DNA from: Clostridia bacterium | GTDB taxonomy: Bacteria > Bacillota > Clostridia > Christensenellales > Aristaeellaceae | Direction of reading: 5' to 3' | Assembly (NCBI GenBank): GCA_017534885.1 | Contig: JAFXVR010000013.1 | Coordinates: 36,260 to 100,259 of the forward strand | Length of the DNA stretch: 64,000 nucleotides | Shown here: positions 27,839 to 36,938 of the stretch, piece after piece | Layout: every line of letters begins with the position of its first letter | Numbering within the stretch: position 1 is the stretch's first letter | Notes under the pieces: model-generated | Told to the model about the DNA's origin: nothing | The model's input: only the letters and a program-made list of their open reading frames with translations | Database searches by the model: none | Program-made: the position numbers and the translations under genes

Positions 27839-28861
27839 TTATCTCTTGCCGATCTCGGTGTCCTCATTGGTGGTGTGGCTGTGCTCCTTGATGTAGTCGA
27901 TGATCTCATCCGACTGACCGAAGGCCAGGCCCACATAGCTGTCGGCGGCACCGTAGTAGATGGCGATGCGGCCGGTGTCCGGGTCGTGGAGGGTGGCGCA
28001 GGGGAAGACCACGTTGGGCACAAAGCCCCGCTCCTCATACCACTTTTCGGGGGTCAGCAGCCAGGAATCGCAGCGGTAGAGCACCTTTGAGGGCTCGTCG
28101 ATATCCAGGATCGCGCCGCCGATGGAGTACACATAGCCGTTGCAGGTGCCGGTGACGCCGTGGAAGAACATCAGCCAGCCCTCGCTGGTCTCGATAGGCG
28201 CAGCGCCGCCGCCGATCTTGAGGCCGTCCCACCACTGGTTGCCGCGGCTCATCACGTGCCGGTGGCGTCCCCAGTAGACCATGTCGGGGCTCTCGGACAG
28301 GAAGATGTCGCCGAAGGGCGTGTGGCCGGAGTCGGAGGGCCGGGACAGGAGCATATACTTGCCGTTGATCCGCCGGGGGAAGAGCACCGCGTTGCGGTTG
28401 AAGGGGATGAAGGGGTTCTCCAGGCGGGTGAAGGTCTTGAAGTCGGTGGTCTTCGCCATGCCGATGGACGCGCCCCAGAAATCCTGGCACCAGATGATGT
28501 AATAGGTGTCCTCCACCTTCACCAGGCGCGGGTCGTAGGCGTAGATGGGCATGAAGGGCTTGCCGTCCTCATCCGTGAAGGGGATCTTCTCCGGCTCATA
28601 GGTCCAGTGGATGCCGTCCTCGGAGCGGCCCAGGTAGATGAAGGGCACGCCGTTGGTCTGCTCGCCCCGGAACACGCCGATGAACTTGCCCTCGAAGGGC
28701 ATCACGGCGCTGTTGAAGATGCGCGCTACGCCGGGCAGGGGATTCCGGTCGATGATGGGATTCTGGTCATACCGCCAGAGGGGCGTGTTCAGGTTGCCCT
28801 CCGGCCGCTCCTGCCAGGGCATATTGGGCAGGGAAGGGGCGATGATCCTGTACTTGGGCAT
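27839..28861 (-). CDS. GH130 beta-mannoside phosphorylase
   Basis: Five-bladed beta-propeller phosphorylase of 340 residues that splits beta-1,4-mannosides with phosphate to give alpha-mannose 1-phosphate. The candidate catalytic Asp is in YAYDPRLVKVEDTYYI. ARIFNSAVMPFEGKFIGVFR, NRNAVLFPR and RPSDSGHTPFGDIFLSESPD are strongly conserved family stretches. The ending acceptor (mannose, glucose or GlcNAc) cannot be assigned by eye. No signal peptide, so it acts on imported oligosaccharides. AAAGGAT lies before the ATG. It sits downstream of uxuB across three short direct repeats. Confidence 0.88.
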   Translation of the reverse strand: MPKYRIIAPSLPNMPWQERPEGNLNTPLWRYDQNPIIDRNPLPGVARIFNSAVMPFEGKFIGVFRGEQTNGVPFIYLGRSEDGIHWTYEPEKIPFTDEDGKPFMPIYAYDPRLVKVEDTYYIIWCQDFWGASIGMAKTTDFKTFTRLENPFIPFNRNAVLFPRRINGKYMLLSRPSDSGHTPFGDIFLSESPDMVYWGRHRHVMSRGNQWWDGLKIGGGAAPIETSEGWLMFFHGVTGTCNGYVYSIGGAILDIDEPSKVLYRCDSWLLTPEKWYEERGFVPNVVFPCATLHDPDTGRIAIYYGAADSYVGLAFGQSDEIIDYIKEHSHTTNEDTEIGKR

Positions 28862-28896
28862 GAGACGTCATCCTTTCTGTTGTGGTATTTTGGGGG

Positions 28897-28980
28897 AAGT
28901 GCAGATATTTCAAGCTGGAAAGAAGTGAAAAGTGCAGATATTTCAAGCTGCGGGAGGCGGAAAAGTGCAGGGATTTCAAG
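28897..28980. repeat. Three 33-bp-spaced direct repeats
   Basis: Core AAGTGCAGATATTTCAAGCTG at 28897-28917 and 28930-28950, and a third shorter copy AAGTGCAGGGATTTCAAG at 28963-28980. Spacers are 12 bases. They fill the uxuB-GH130 junction, ending exactly at the uxuB stop. The 33-bp period keeps all frames open (11 codons). Confidence 0.85.
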
Positions 28981-30591
28981 TCAGCCCAGATGCTTCCTCA
29001 GCGTTTCCCGCACTGCGCCGGGCCCGGCGAGCTCTTCTTTCAGGAAGCCTTCCACCTTGTCGGCCAGGCCGGCCTCATACAGGCTGACGCCGAAGAGGGC
29101 GGGGTTCCCGAGGATGGGCTTCAGCCGGCCTTCGACGGAGGCGGGGTCGCCGAGGGTGACGCCGGAGAGCTTCTCCCGGAGTTCAGCGAGCATGGGATCG
29201 GCGGAGAGGGGCATTTCAGCGCCCTTGTCGTCCACGCCGACGAGGTAGCGCAGCCAGCCGGCCAGAGCCAGGGGCACGCCCGTCAGCTGCCGGGGGTCGC
29301 GGGCCGGGTCAGCCAGATAGCTCTTGATGGTCTCGCCGAAGCGGATCGGGATCTTCTGGCTGGTGTCGGTGGCGATGCGCTGGGGGGTGTCGGGCATGAA
29401 GGGGTTGGGCAGGCGCTCGGTCACCACCTCGTCGATGAAGGCCTTCGGGCTGAGAATGCCCGGGTCGGTCACCACGGGCAGGCCCTCGGTGTAGCCGATC
29501 AGGCGGATCAGGCGCACCAGGTCTTCATCCTTCATCTCATCGGCAATCAGGTCATAGCCCAGCAGGCAGCCGTACACCGCCAGGGCTGTGTGCAGCGGGT
29601 TCAGGCAGGTGGTGACCTTCATGCGCTCGGTGCGGTTGACGGTGTCCCGGTCGGTCATGTAGACCCCGGCCTCCTCCAGGGGCGGACGCCCGTTGGGGAA
29701 GCGGTCTTCCACCACCAGGTACTGGGGTTTTTCCGCGTTGACGAAGGGGGCCAGGAAGGTGCCCCGGGGCGTGACCACCGGGCCCATGCCCTCGATGCCG
29801 CGGCGGGTCAGCTCCTCCTCCACGGACTTGGCCGGGCGGGGGGTGATCTTGTCGATCATGGACCAGGGGAAGGAGACCTTTTCTTCATCTGCTACCCAGG
29901 CCGCAAAGCCCCCGGACACAAAGCCCTTTTCGGCCCAGGCCCGGGCGATGTCCAGCACCGCGCCGCGCAGCTTCTCGCCGTTGTGGGAGCAGTTGTCCAT
30001 GCTGACCATGGCGATGGGCTGCCCGCCGGCGAGATAGCGGCGGTTCAGCAGGGCGGTGACAATGCTCATGGCGTGCCTGGCCGCCCCGGGCCCGTTCTCG
30101 ATGTCGGAGAGGACCACCGGGCTGAACTGGCCGTCCAGGCCGCGCAGGGCATAGCCCTTCTCGGTGATGGTGAAGGAGGCCAGCTGCAGGGAAGGCGCCT
30201 CAAAGACCGCCGCCAGGCGGCTGAAGTCCGCGTCCGAGGGCTGAGCCACCAGCGCTTCCGCCACCGAGGCGATCAGCTCGCAGCCGATGGAGGCGTCCAC
30301 GTTGAGGGTGACAGACATGGTCAGGTTGTCATACCCGCCGTAAATCAGGCGGATGTTGTCCACGTCAAAGGTGTCGGCGGCGATGATGCCCTCCCGCACC
30401 AGCCCCCGGTTCAGCAGCTTCTGCTGCAGCCCCGCGATGAAGGCGCGGAAGATATTGCCCCCGCCGAAGTGCACCCAGGTCGGGCGCGCCAGCGTCGCCT
30501 CCCGCATGGCCGCCACGTCGAAGGCCGGCAGGGTGACGCCCAGGGCCTCCCAGGCGGAGGGGGCGGAGAGGGACGCGAGGGTGACTTTCAA
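28981..30591 (-). CDS. uxuB: Fructuronate reductase / mannitol dehydrogenase family
   Basis: NAD-dependent long-chain dehydrogenase of 536 residues that reduces fructuronate to mannonate. Nucleotide-binding HFGGGNIFRAFI near residue 42, DNCSHNGEKL, and the catalytic region with CLNPLHTALAVYG. The start is TTG at 30591 after AAGGAGG. With uxuA in the same run it forms the classic pair from glucuronate breakdown to 2-keto-3-deoxygluconate. Related mannitol and tagaturonate dehydrogenases are possible, but the uxuA partner favours UxuB. uxaC and a KDG kinase are not in the window. Confidence 0.88.
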   Translation of the reverse strand: MKVTLASLSAPSAWEALGVTLPAFDVAAMREATLARPTWVHFGGGNIFRAFIAGLQQKLLNRGLVREGIIAADTFDVDNIRLIYGGYDNLTMSVTLNVDASIGCELIASVAEALVAQPSDADFSRLAAVFEAPSLQLASFTITEKGYALRGLDGQFSPVVLSDIENGPGAARHAMSIVTALLNRRYLAGGQPIAMVSMDNCSHNGEKLRGAVLDIARAWAEKGFVSGGFAAWVADEEKVSFPWSMIDKITPRPAKSVEEELTRRGIEGMGPVVTPRGTFLAPFVNAEKPQYLVVEDRFPNGRPPLEEAGVYMTDRDTVNRTERMKVTTCLNPLHTALAVYGCLLGYDLIADEMKDEDLVRLIRLIGYTEGLPVVTDPGILSPKAFIDEVVTERLPNPFMPDTPQRIATDTSQKIPIRFGETIKSYLADPARDPRQLTGVPLALAGWLRYLVGVDDKGAEMPLSADPMLAELREKLSGVTLGDPASVEGRLKPILGNPALFGVSLYEAGLADKVEGFLKEELAGPGAVRETLRKHLG

Positions 30592-30648
30592 AACAACTCC
30601 TCCTTATGTCATGGGTTTCTGAAATACTGATGCGGGACTGCCCGGGGG

Positions 30649-33381
30649 TCAGCCTGCCCTCTTGGCGGTGATGCGGTCGATCTCCTCGGTGATCAGCCGG
30701 CCGAAGGTCTTGTCGCTGATGGTCTGCTCTTCGGCCTCGGTGGCCTGGGCGGCCGCGGAGACATCGGCGAAGGCATCGAAGACAGCCTGCTTTTCGCTCA
30801 GCAGATCGTCCACGCGCTCGTCGATGGTGTTGAGGGCGAGAAGCCGGTAAACCAGCACATTCCTCGTCTGGCCCATGCGGTAGGCTCTGGAGATCGCCTG
30901 GGTCTCGGTGGAGGGCTTGAGCTGCGGCTCGCAGATGATGACGACGCTGGCTGACTGAATGTTGAGCCCTGTGCCGCCGGCCTGAATCTGGGCGAGGAGG
31001 ACCGAGCCGGCAGGCATCTTCTCAAAGCTGTCGATGATCTCCTGCCGCCGTTCAGGCGGTGTCGAGCCGCTGATCGGCTGTGTGCAGCGGCTGCCGAGAA
31101 ACAGGGAGATGCTGCGGATGGTCTCCAGATAAAAGGAGAAGACCAGAACCTTGCGGCCATCCTCCTCCGCCGCCTCGATGATTTCCTGCATCCGGCGGGC
31201 CTTGGAGGACAGACTCAGATCGCCGACGGCCCAGGAGACCTTGCGGATGGCGTGCATTTCCTTCAGCAGCACCGCATCCTCATACTGCTTCTCCTCCTCC
31301 GGCAGCAGCTCGCACCATTCCTTGGACTCAGTGATCGCAGGCAGCTCTGTCAGCACGTCTTCCCGCTTCCTGCGGTAATACACCGGCGCAACCGTCTGCC
31401 GGAACAGAGGCGCGGCCGACATGTAGGCGATCGGCCTGGCCTGCGCCGCGATGGAAGGCTTCAGCACCTCAATCAGGGAGAGCATCTCGGCCACCTTGTT
31501 CTCCAGCGCCGTGCCGGTCATGAACAATAGACGCCGGGCGTGGGCGGCGAGCGCCCGGACTCTTTTCGACCGCTGGGCCGAATCGTTTTTGATGTAATGC
31601 GCTTCGTCCACCACCAGGAGATCGGCCATGAAGCCTTCCGGGCATTTGAAGATGCCAGTGGTCTCATAGGTGGTGACCGCCACGCCGCCGGTTTGAAGCC
31701 AGGAGCGGAAGGCTGCTTCGCGTCCGGTACCGTGAACCTTGGTCGCGCGCAGCCTGCTCTTGCTGTCCACCTCCCTGCACCAGTTGGGCAGGACACTGGC
31801 CGGGCAGACAACAATGAAGTGTGTAGCGCCCGTATTGCGCAGGGATACCATGGCCGCGATGGCCTGGATGGTCTTGCCCAGACCCATCTCGTCGCCAAGC
31901 AGCGCGTTGCCCTGATGCAGGATGTACTTTACACCCCATTCCTGGTAGCGGCGCAGGGTGACCTTCAACCCCTGGGAGAAGTAGGTCTGATCCTGAATCT
32001 CACGGGCCAGGTCCTCGGGCAGGCCGTAAAGCGTGTCGCCGTTGCCGAGTGCGCCGGGCACCAGCTCCTCGAGCAGATTGAAATAGGCAATGGAATCCCG
32101 GGTGAATTCGCTCCAGGCCTCAGCGGCTGACGGGACGGCCAGACTGCGGACCGCGCTGCCAAACAGCCGCACCTGGACGGCGAAATCGCCGCAGCCGGGC
32201 TGGGACAGCTTCCGGAAGGCCCTGATAAAGCCGCTCCGCTCCTGGTCTGTGGCATATAGCCAGCCCAGAACGTTTTGCATTGGCTGCAGCGCCTTCAGAC
32301 TGTCTTCCACAACGGCGTTCTGGCTTTCAAGCTGGCTGCGGTATGCTTCATCCGTTTCACGGACGCGTCTGTACGCGCAGAGGGCCCTGATCAGCGCTGA
32401 GGCTTCCGGAGCCTTCTCGTCGGTGCTGATGCTCAGGCGGCAGGTCTGCTCCACCTGCGCCGCGATCTGGTTCGCCGCTTCCTTCAGACTCCACGCGGAG
32501 CTCTCGCTGATCCCGTGGATGGACGCCAGATTCCAGGGAGTGGCGGAGCAGATGTCCGCGATGGTGGTATAGCCGTTGTCGCGCAGCGCCTTCACTCGCA
32601 CTCCGCTGCGCACCTGGGTGAGCGTGTCAACATCGTAGGTTCGGAGCGCTTCGGCCAGCTGCCCGCTGCGCATCCGGCGGACAGCCTCCGCCACAGCTGC
32701 TTTTCCTTTCTCCTGCCGCTGAAGGGACGTATCAAGCGCCTGCCGGTATTCGCTGACGGCCTGCCTGCGGCTGGTCAGCAGTGCCGCGAGCCGCGGCATG
32801 CTCTTCAACTGTTCGGGAAAGGCGCCTGACTGAATCAGACACTGCCTGCACTCCTCGGCATGTCCGTCCAGCGCGCTTTCAGCCTCGCCGGCGGTGACTG
32901 CGCCGCCGCTCCGGATGGACTCGAAGCAGGTCAGGACATGCTGCTTGTAAGCGCCGTTCAGCAGGTCCTCCAGAATGACGTAGGCGTCCTCAGCGCGCTG
33001 TCTGGCGTCCCGGCTGGAGAAAAGCCATCTGAGGGAGGAGGCGCCCGGCCTGAGACTGCGGATGGCCGCTTCAATCTGACGGGTGAAGGCCGAGTCGAGC
33101 GCCTTGCCCTGCCGGATGGCTGGCTGGGCGCGGATCAGTCTGTACAGGCTGACCGACAGGGCTTCCGTGTCAGCGCTGCGGGGACGATCGAGCCAGCCCT
33201 CATCGATGCAGGCCATCACCTGTTGGCCGATTCCGGCATCCTTCAGCGCCTTCTCCGCAGCCTGTTTCACGGAGGCTTCGAGCTTTTCACCTGCATTGAT
33301 CACGCCGCGAAGGCCATTCAGGAGACTTTCGTGGGAGGCGATCAAATCCTTCGCATCCTTGCCGGTAAAGGAACGCGCCAT
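30649..33381 (-). CDS. SNF2-family helicase with N-terminal helix-hairpin-helix
   Basis: DNA translocase of 910 residues. Residues 1-400 are helical, with an HhH-like DNA-binding stretch near 255-295 (ALRDNGYTTIADI...IHGISESSAWSL). The SNF2 core starts near 480 with LRRYQEWGVKYIL. Motifs are GDEMGLGKTIQ, DEAH, TGTALEN and the C-terminal lobe motifs QAGGTGLNIQ and QAISRAYRMGQT. There is no methylase or nuclease beside it. ATG at 33381 with AAGGAGG. It lies between uxuA and uxuB in the same direction, 55 bases from each neighbour or so. By eye its codon use is less GC-extreme than the flanking genes, which hints at later arrival. Role (repair, chromatin-like remodelling or defence) unknown. Confidence 0.85.
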   Translation of the reverse strand: MARSFTGKDAKDLIASHESLLNGLRGVINAGEKLEASVKQAAEKALKDAGIGQQVMACIDEGWLDRPRSADTEALSVSLYRLIRAQPAIRQGKALDSAFTRQIEAAIRSLRPGASSLRWLFSSRDARQRAEDAYVILEDLLNGAYKQHVLTCFESIRSGGAVTAGEAESALDGHAEECRQCLIQSGAFPEQLKSMPRLAALLTSRRQAVSEYRQALDTSLQRQEKGKAAVAEAVRRMRSGQLAEALRTYDVDTLTQVRSGVRVKALRDNGYTTIADICSATPWNLASIHGISESSAWSLKEAANQIAAQVEQTCRLSISTDEKAPEASALIRALCAYRRVRETDEAYRSQLESQNAVVEDSLKALQPMQNVLGWLYATDQERSGFIRAFRKLSQPGCGDFAVQVRLFGSAVRSLAVPSAAEAWSEFTRDSIAYFNLLEELVPGALGNGDTLYGLPEDLAREIQDQTYFSQGLKVTLRRYQEWGVKYILHQGNALLGDEMGLGKTIQAIAAMVSLRNTGATHFIVVCPASVLPNWCREVDSKSRLRATKVHGTGREAAFRSWLQTGGVAVTTYETTGIFKCPEGFMADLLVVDEAHYIKNDSAQRSKRVRALAAHARRLLFMTGTALENKVAEMLSLIEVLKPSIAAQARPIAYMSAAPLFRQTVAPVYYRRKREDVLTELPAITESKEWCELLPEEEKQYEDAVLLKEMHAIRKVSWAVGDLSLSSKARRMQEIIEAAEEDGRKVLVFSFYLETIRSISLFLGSRCTQPISGSTPPERRQEIIDSFEKMPAGSVLLAQIQAGGTGLNIQSASVVIICEPQLKPSTETQAISRAYRMGQTRNVLVYRLLALNTIDERVDDLLSEKQAVFDAFADVSAAAQATEAEEQTISDKTFGRLITEEIDRITAKRAG

Positions 33382-33436
33382 CAGTCAGCCTCCTTCTATG
33401 CGCGGCCCAGCCGCCATGATTCCAGAAAAGCGGACC

Positions 33437-34522
33437 TCAGCTGTGGCGGCCGCCCTTCATCTTGCAGAGCGCTTCCCAAAGCCCGTTGATGTAGGCGGCG
33501 CCCAGGGCGCGGTCGTAGAGGCCGTAGCCGGGGCGGCCCTTCTCGTCCCAGATCATGCGGCCGTGGTCGGGGCGGATGTAGGCGTCGGGGCAGGTGTCGT
33601 AGATGGCCTCCATGATGGCGAACATGTCCAGGTCGCCGGTGGAGGACAGGTGGGCGGCCTCGCGGAAGTGGCGGTAGCCCAGGTATTTCACGTTGCGCAC
33701 GTGCAGCGCGCCGATGCGGTTCATTTCGCCGAAGTGGCGGATGATTTCGGGCACTTTGTTCTCGGGGTTGGAGCCCAGGGAGCCGGTGCACAGGCAGAGG
33801 GTGTTGGCCGGGCTGTCGTGCAGGGCCACCATCTTGTCAAAGTCCTCCTGGCTGTGGGTGATGCGGGGCAGGCCGAAGATGGGCCAGGCGGGGTCGTCCG
33901 GGTGGCAGGCCATTTTGACGCCCACTTCCTCGCAAACGGGGATCACTGCGTCCAGGAAATACTTGAAGTGGCGGCGCAGGTCGTCGGGGGTGATGCCCTC
34001 ATACTGCTTCAGCGTGGTCTCCAGCAGGGCCAGGCGCTCGGGCTCCCAGCCGGGCAGGGTGAAGCCCTGGCTGTCCTCGGCGGTGCGGCGGACGATCTCC
34101 AGCGGGCCCATCTCGCCCAGATCCTTCTCATCGAAGTACAGGGAGTTGGAGCCGTCCTCGGGGATGACCCGGGCCAGGTCGGTGCGCAGCCAGTCGAACA
34201 CGGGCATGAAGTTGTACACGATCACCTTCACGCCGTTGCGGGCCAGCATGCGGATGGTGGAGATGTAGTTGGCGATGTACTCATCCCGGGTGGGGAGGCC
34301 CATCTTGATGTCCTCGTGCACGTTCACGGACTCGATGACCTCGATCTCCAGGCCCGCGTCGTTCACCTCCTTGCGGAGGGCTTTGAACTCCTCCTCCGGC
34401 CAGTCCACTCCGGCCGGCTTGTCCAGCAGGCCCATCAGGCCGGTCATGCCGGGAATCTGCTTGACGTACTTCAGGGGAATCGGGTCGATGTCGTGTCCAT
34501 ACCAGCGGAATGTCATCTTCAT
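33437..34522 (-). CDS. uxuA: Mannonate dehydratase
   Basis: Dehydrates D-mannonate to 2-keto-3-deoxy-D-gluconate; 361 residues, usual length. It opens [25 protein letters not shown]. Metal ligands lie in [32 protein letters not shown] and [17 protein letters not shown] stands before the ATG and a good promoter is 52 bases upstream. It is first in a minus-strand run: uxuA, SNF2, uxuB, GH130. Only the helicase gene breaks the metabolic logic. Confidence 0.92.
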   Translation of the reverse strand: MKMTFRWYGHDIDPIPLKYVKQIPGMTGLMGLLDKPAGVDWPEEEFKALRKEVNDAGLEIEVIESVNVHEDIKMGLPTRDEYIANYISTIRMLARNGVKVIVYNFMPVFDWLRTDLARVIPEDGSNSLYFDEKDLGEMGPLEIVRRTAEDSQGFTLPGWEPERLALLETTLKQYEGITPDDLRRHFKYFLDAVIPVCEEVGVKMACHPDDPAWPIFGLPRITHSQEDFDKMVALHDSPANTLCLCTGSLGSNPENKVPEIIRHFGEMNRIGALHVRNVKYLGYRHFREAAHLSSTGDLDMFAIMEAIYDTCPDAYIRPDHGRMIWDEKGRPGYGLYDRALGAAYINGLWEALCKMKGGRHS

Positions 34523-34573
34523 GGTGCGTTCCTCCTTTGCGGCATGCGTTGTTGGGTGGAATGAGTCAGAGAT

Positions 34574-34602
34574 ATCTTACCATATTTTCCGCGCTTTGTG
34601 AA
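34574..34602 (-). promoter_or_regulatory. Promoter of the uxuA run
   Basis: On the minus strand TTCACA (34602-34597), 17-bp spacer, TAAGAT (34579-34574). Start codon about 50 bases downstream. Confidence 0.8.
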
Positions 34603-34641
34603 CATCCGGCGGAAAAATGCGCGGCTTTCTCCTGCGGCTTT

Positions 34642-35193
34642 TCACGCGCCGGCGGCGGACACCAGCGCCGTCAGGATTTCCAGGGTTATGGAGCCCGTCT
34701 GGCTGTACACCACCAGACCTTCGCCGTCCACTACCAGCGTCCGGGGCAGGAGCGATCCGCCGCCCAAGATCCGGTCGGCCAGGTTGTCCTCATCCAGGGC
34801 GAAAAGCAGCGCCCAGCCGCCCCGGCGGACATAGGCCTCCACGTCGTCCACCACCGGCGCGGGGTGGAGGGCCAGCACGGTCACCCCGGGATGGGTGCGC
34901 TGCAGCTCATCGAAATACGGCAGCTCGGCGACGCAGGGCGCGCACCAGGTGGCCCAGAGATTGATGACCGTCACCCGACCCCGCTGCCCGGACAGATCAA
35001 AAGTGCTCCCGTCCAGGCAGGTCACGCTGAAATCCGGCAGGCGCTGGCCCACCTCGCAGCCCTCGGGGACGTCCGCGCTCAGAGCGGGAGGCGCATCAAG
35101 CGGAAGCTCCTGTCCGGGCAGGTTGAAGAAGACCAGCGCGGCGGCCAGGAGCGCTAAGGCCATCGGCCAGAGGAAGGGCTTCAGCCGCTTCAT
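34642..35193 (-). CDS. TlpA/ResA-type membrane-anchored thioredoxin
   Basis: Thiol-disulfide oxidoreductase of 183 residues, tethered by one N-terminal membrane helix (residues 8-24) with the thioredoxin domain outside. The active site is WATWCAPC (CxxC), followed by the cis-Pro region LLPRTLVV. Its ATG overlaps the stop of the Fe-S protein (ATGA), so the two are translationally coupled. Third gene of a redox cassette. Likely receives electrons across the membrane and reduces extracytoplasmic disulfides or acts in protein maturation. Confidence 0.85.
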   Translation of the reverse strand: MKRLKPFLWPMALALLAAALVFFNLPGQELPLDAPPALSADVPEGCEVGQRLPDFSVTCLDGSTFDLSGQRGRVTVINLWATWCAPCVAELPYFDELQRTHPGVTVLALHPAPVVDDVEAYVRRGGWALLFALDEDNLADRILGGGSLLPRTLVVDGEGLVVYSQTGSITLEILTALVSAAGA

Positions 35194-36116
35194 GAGGCCT
35201 CACCCCCTCTCTCCTGCGCGCTCCGGCGGGCGGGCGGGGCCTTCAGCGTCCAGCGGCCGGCCTTCAGGCTGATGGCCTGCTCCGGGCAGACGCTCATGCA
35301 GCGGGTGCAGTGGACGCACTCCCGGTCGCCCACCTGGCGGATATCCACGGGGCAGCAGCGGACGCAGGCCCCGCAGCCGGTGCAGCGAGCCGCGTCCACC
35401 CGCACGCCCGCGAAGGCCGCCCGGGCGAAGAGGCTGTAGATCGCCCCCAGTGGGCAGAGAAAGCGGCAGAAGAAGCGGTAGATGAAGAGGCTGGCCGTCA
35501 GGATGAGCACCAGCAGGATGAATTTCCAGGTGAAGCCCGCCCCCAGGAGGCCGAAGAGCTCCGCGTTGGCCGGGTGCGCCAGGAGGCCCACCGCGCCCTG
35601 GAGGGTGCCTGCCGGGCAGATGTACTTGCAGAAGGCCGGCAGGGGGAAGTCCCGCAGGGCGTACCACAGGGGCAAAATCGCCACAAAGACCGCCAGGATC
35701 AGGTACTTCAGCCAGCTCAGCGCCCGGGTGAAGCGGCTCTTTTTCACCTTGGGCACGGGAAGTTTGTACAGCAGCTCCTGCAGCAGGCCAATGGGGCAGG
35801 CCCAGCCGCAGACGACCCGCCCCAGCGCCAGCCCGAAGAGCAGCAGAAGCCCCAGCGCATAGAAGGCCGGACGACGGGGCGAGGCGGAGATGGCGTTCTG
35901 CAGGGCGCCCAGGGGACAGGCCGCCACCGCGCCGGGGCAGGAATAGCAGTTGAGCCCCGGCACGCAGACCGACTTAGCCGGCCCGGTGTAGATTTTCCCC
36001 TCCGCGAAGCCCCGGAGATGCGCGTTGTACATTAGGGCGGTGTAGAGCTGCACCAGCCGCCGGGTGGAGGGACGGTGGGCGGCCCACCAGCTTTTCCATT
36101 TATCCAAGGCCGACAC
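35190..36116 (-). CDS. Polytopic 4Fe-4S membrane protein (NapH/NosR-like)
   Basis: Integral membrane electron carrier of 308 residues, with about five membrane segments. It has membrane-edge cysteine motifs CGWACPIG, CKYICPAG and CRFLCPLG, an N-terminal CYSCPGAVAACPLGA, and a C-terminal two-cluster ferredoxin (CTGCGACVRCCP and CVHCTRCMSVCP). The start is read as GTG at 36116, 17 bases inside the preceding gene; TTG three codons later has better spacing to GGAG and is possible. It would move electrons from the cytoplasm to the partners on either side. Confidence 0.82.
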   Translation of the reverse strand: MSALDKWKSWWAAHRPSTRRLVQLYTALMYNAHLRGFAEGKIYTGPAKSVCVPGLNCYSCPGAVAACPLGALQNAISASPRRPAFYALGLLLLFGLALGRVVCGWACPIGLLQELLYKLPVPKVKKSRFTRALSWLKYLILAVFVAILPLWYALRDFPLPAFCKYICPAGTLQGAVGLLAHPANAELFGLLGAGFTWKFILLVLILTASLFIYRFFCRFLCPLGAIYSLFARAAFAGVRVDAARCTGCGACVRCCPVDIRQVGDRECVHCTRCMSVCPEQAISLKAGRWTLKAPPARRSAQERGGEAS

Positions 36117-36537
36117 ACTCCGTACAGATTTTGACGGCTTTCTGCAGCATATCCAGCGCGCCGCCGTTCAGCGCGCCCAGCACAATCAGCGCCGCCGCGG
36201 CCGCCAGCAGCGCGAGGCGCAGGAGGGCCATCCGCCGCTGATCCGGGGCGGCCGGTACAGGCGCGGCGGAGGCGGGGGCAGGCCGGGGCCGGGCGGGCCT
36301 GAGGGCCGGGATCAGCCAGCTGGCGAGGGCACCTGCCAGCCAGAGCGCCGCCAGCGGCCAGAGCCCCTTCAGCCGCTCAGCCACGCCCTCCCGGGTGAAG
36401 AAGGGGGCGTTCGCCTCCCCGGCGGCCCGTGCGGCCAGACCGGCGCGGTAAAAGCCGGCCGCGCTAAGGCAGAGCAGGGCGGCGAGGGCGAGGGTCAGCA
36501 GGGTCATCAGCAGACCATATATGCGTCGGGCAGTCAT
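36100..36537 (-). CDS. Membrane protein with CD1871A-like CxxC C-terminus
   Basis: 145 residues with three predicted membrane helices. The C-terminus ...LQKAVKICTECVGLG matches the end of the small CD1871A-family CXXC peptides of Clostridia, which are usually about 40 residues. Here that peptide appears fused behind about 100 extra residues with two more helices and an Ala/Pro-rich linker. ATG at 36537 with AGGAGGT; the upstream frame to 36609 covers the promoter. First gene of the cassette and overlaps the Fe-S gene by 17 bases. CxxC may take part in the same dithiol relay. Confidence 0.7.
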   Translation of the reverse strand: MTARRIYGLLMTLLTLALAALLCLSAAGFYRAGLAARAAGEANAPFFTREGVAERLKGLWPLAALWLAGALASWLIPALRPARPRPAPASAAPVPAAPDQRRMALLRLALLAAAAALIVLGALNGGALDMLQKAVKICTECVGLG

Positions 36538-36580
36538 GGAACCTCCTGCCTGTGGCGATCCAGGGAATACGTACCGTTCC

Positions 36581-36609
36581 AGTATAACCGCCGATGTGCC
36601 GCCGGTCAA
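36581..36609 (-). promoter_or_regulatory. Promoter of the redox cassette
   Basis: On the minus strand TTGACC (36609-36604), 17-bp spacer, TATACT (36586-36581). Start codon 43 bases downstream. Confidence 0.85.
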
Positions 36610-36706
36610 TGGGAAAAGCGGGAAAAACAGGGCAATCGTGCCTGGTGTTCCATACAGATGAGGCGCAGGCCCGGAAACAGGGTTATTCTTTCGTCGTGAT
36701 TAATCC

Positions 36707-36730
36707 ATAGGTTTGTAAGCGATTGCCCTG
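36707..36730 (-). repeat. 24-bp repeat shared with the flank of element copy 6
   Basis: ATAGGTTTGTAAGCGATTGC plus CCTG; its exact reverse complement is at 63854-63877. An 11-bp piece (CAGGGCAATCG) also occurs inverted at 36628-36638. It is 35 bases left of the 119-bp copy 3. Nothing else is seen in the 473-base gap except the promoter, copy 3 and the direct repeats at 36939. Confidence 0.8.
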
Positions 36731-36765
36731 GCGGGAAAAAGGCCCGGATCAACTGTGATCAACTG

Positions 36766-36884
36766 GTAAGGGTGACAAAAGGGCGCTGTCAACCTTGGAG
36801 CCACGACTGGTTGTGGTGATTTCCGCTGTCTTCCACAACCAGTCGTGGCTCAGTTCATGAAAGCGGCCTTTTGACATCCGAATC
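36766..36884 (-). mobile_element. 119-bp hairpin element, copy 3
   Basis: Same orientation as copy 2, with one substitution from the consensus. It is flanked by a perfect 8-bp direct repeat ATCAACTG (36758-36765 and 36885-36892). It lies between the redox cassette (minus) and the DinB gene (plus), in divergent intergenic space. Confidence 0.93.
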
Positions 36885-36938
36885 ATCAACTGTGAAAACC
36901 GCATCCACCCGGTTCGGCGGTGATTTCCCCCTTTTGGA

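Noticed and set aside
28897..28980. Direct repeats as a CRISPR array
   Set aside because: Only three units, 12-base spacers that are too short, no cas genes.
30649..33381. SNF2 helicase as part of a DISARM-type defence island
   Set aside because: No methylase, DUF1998, phospholipase or other partner lies nearby; neighbours are sugar-acid genes.
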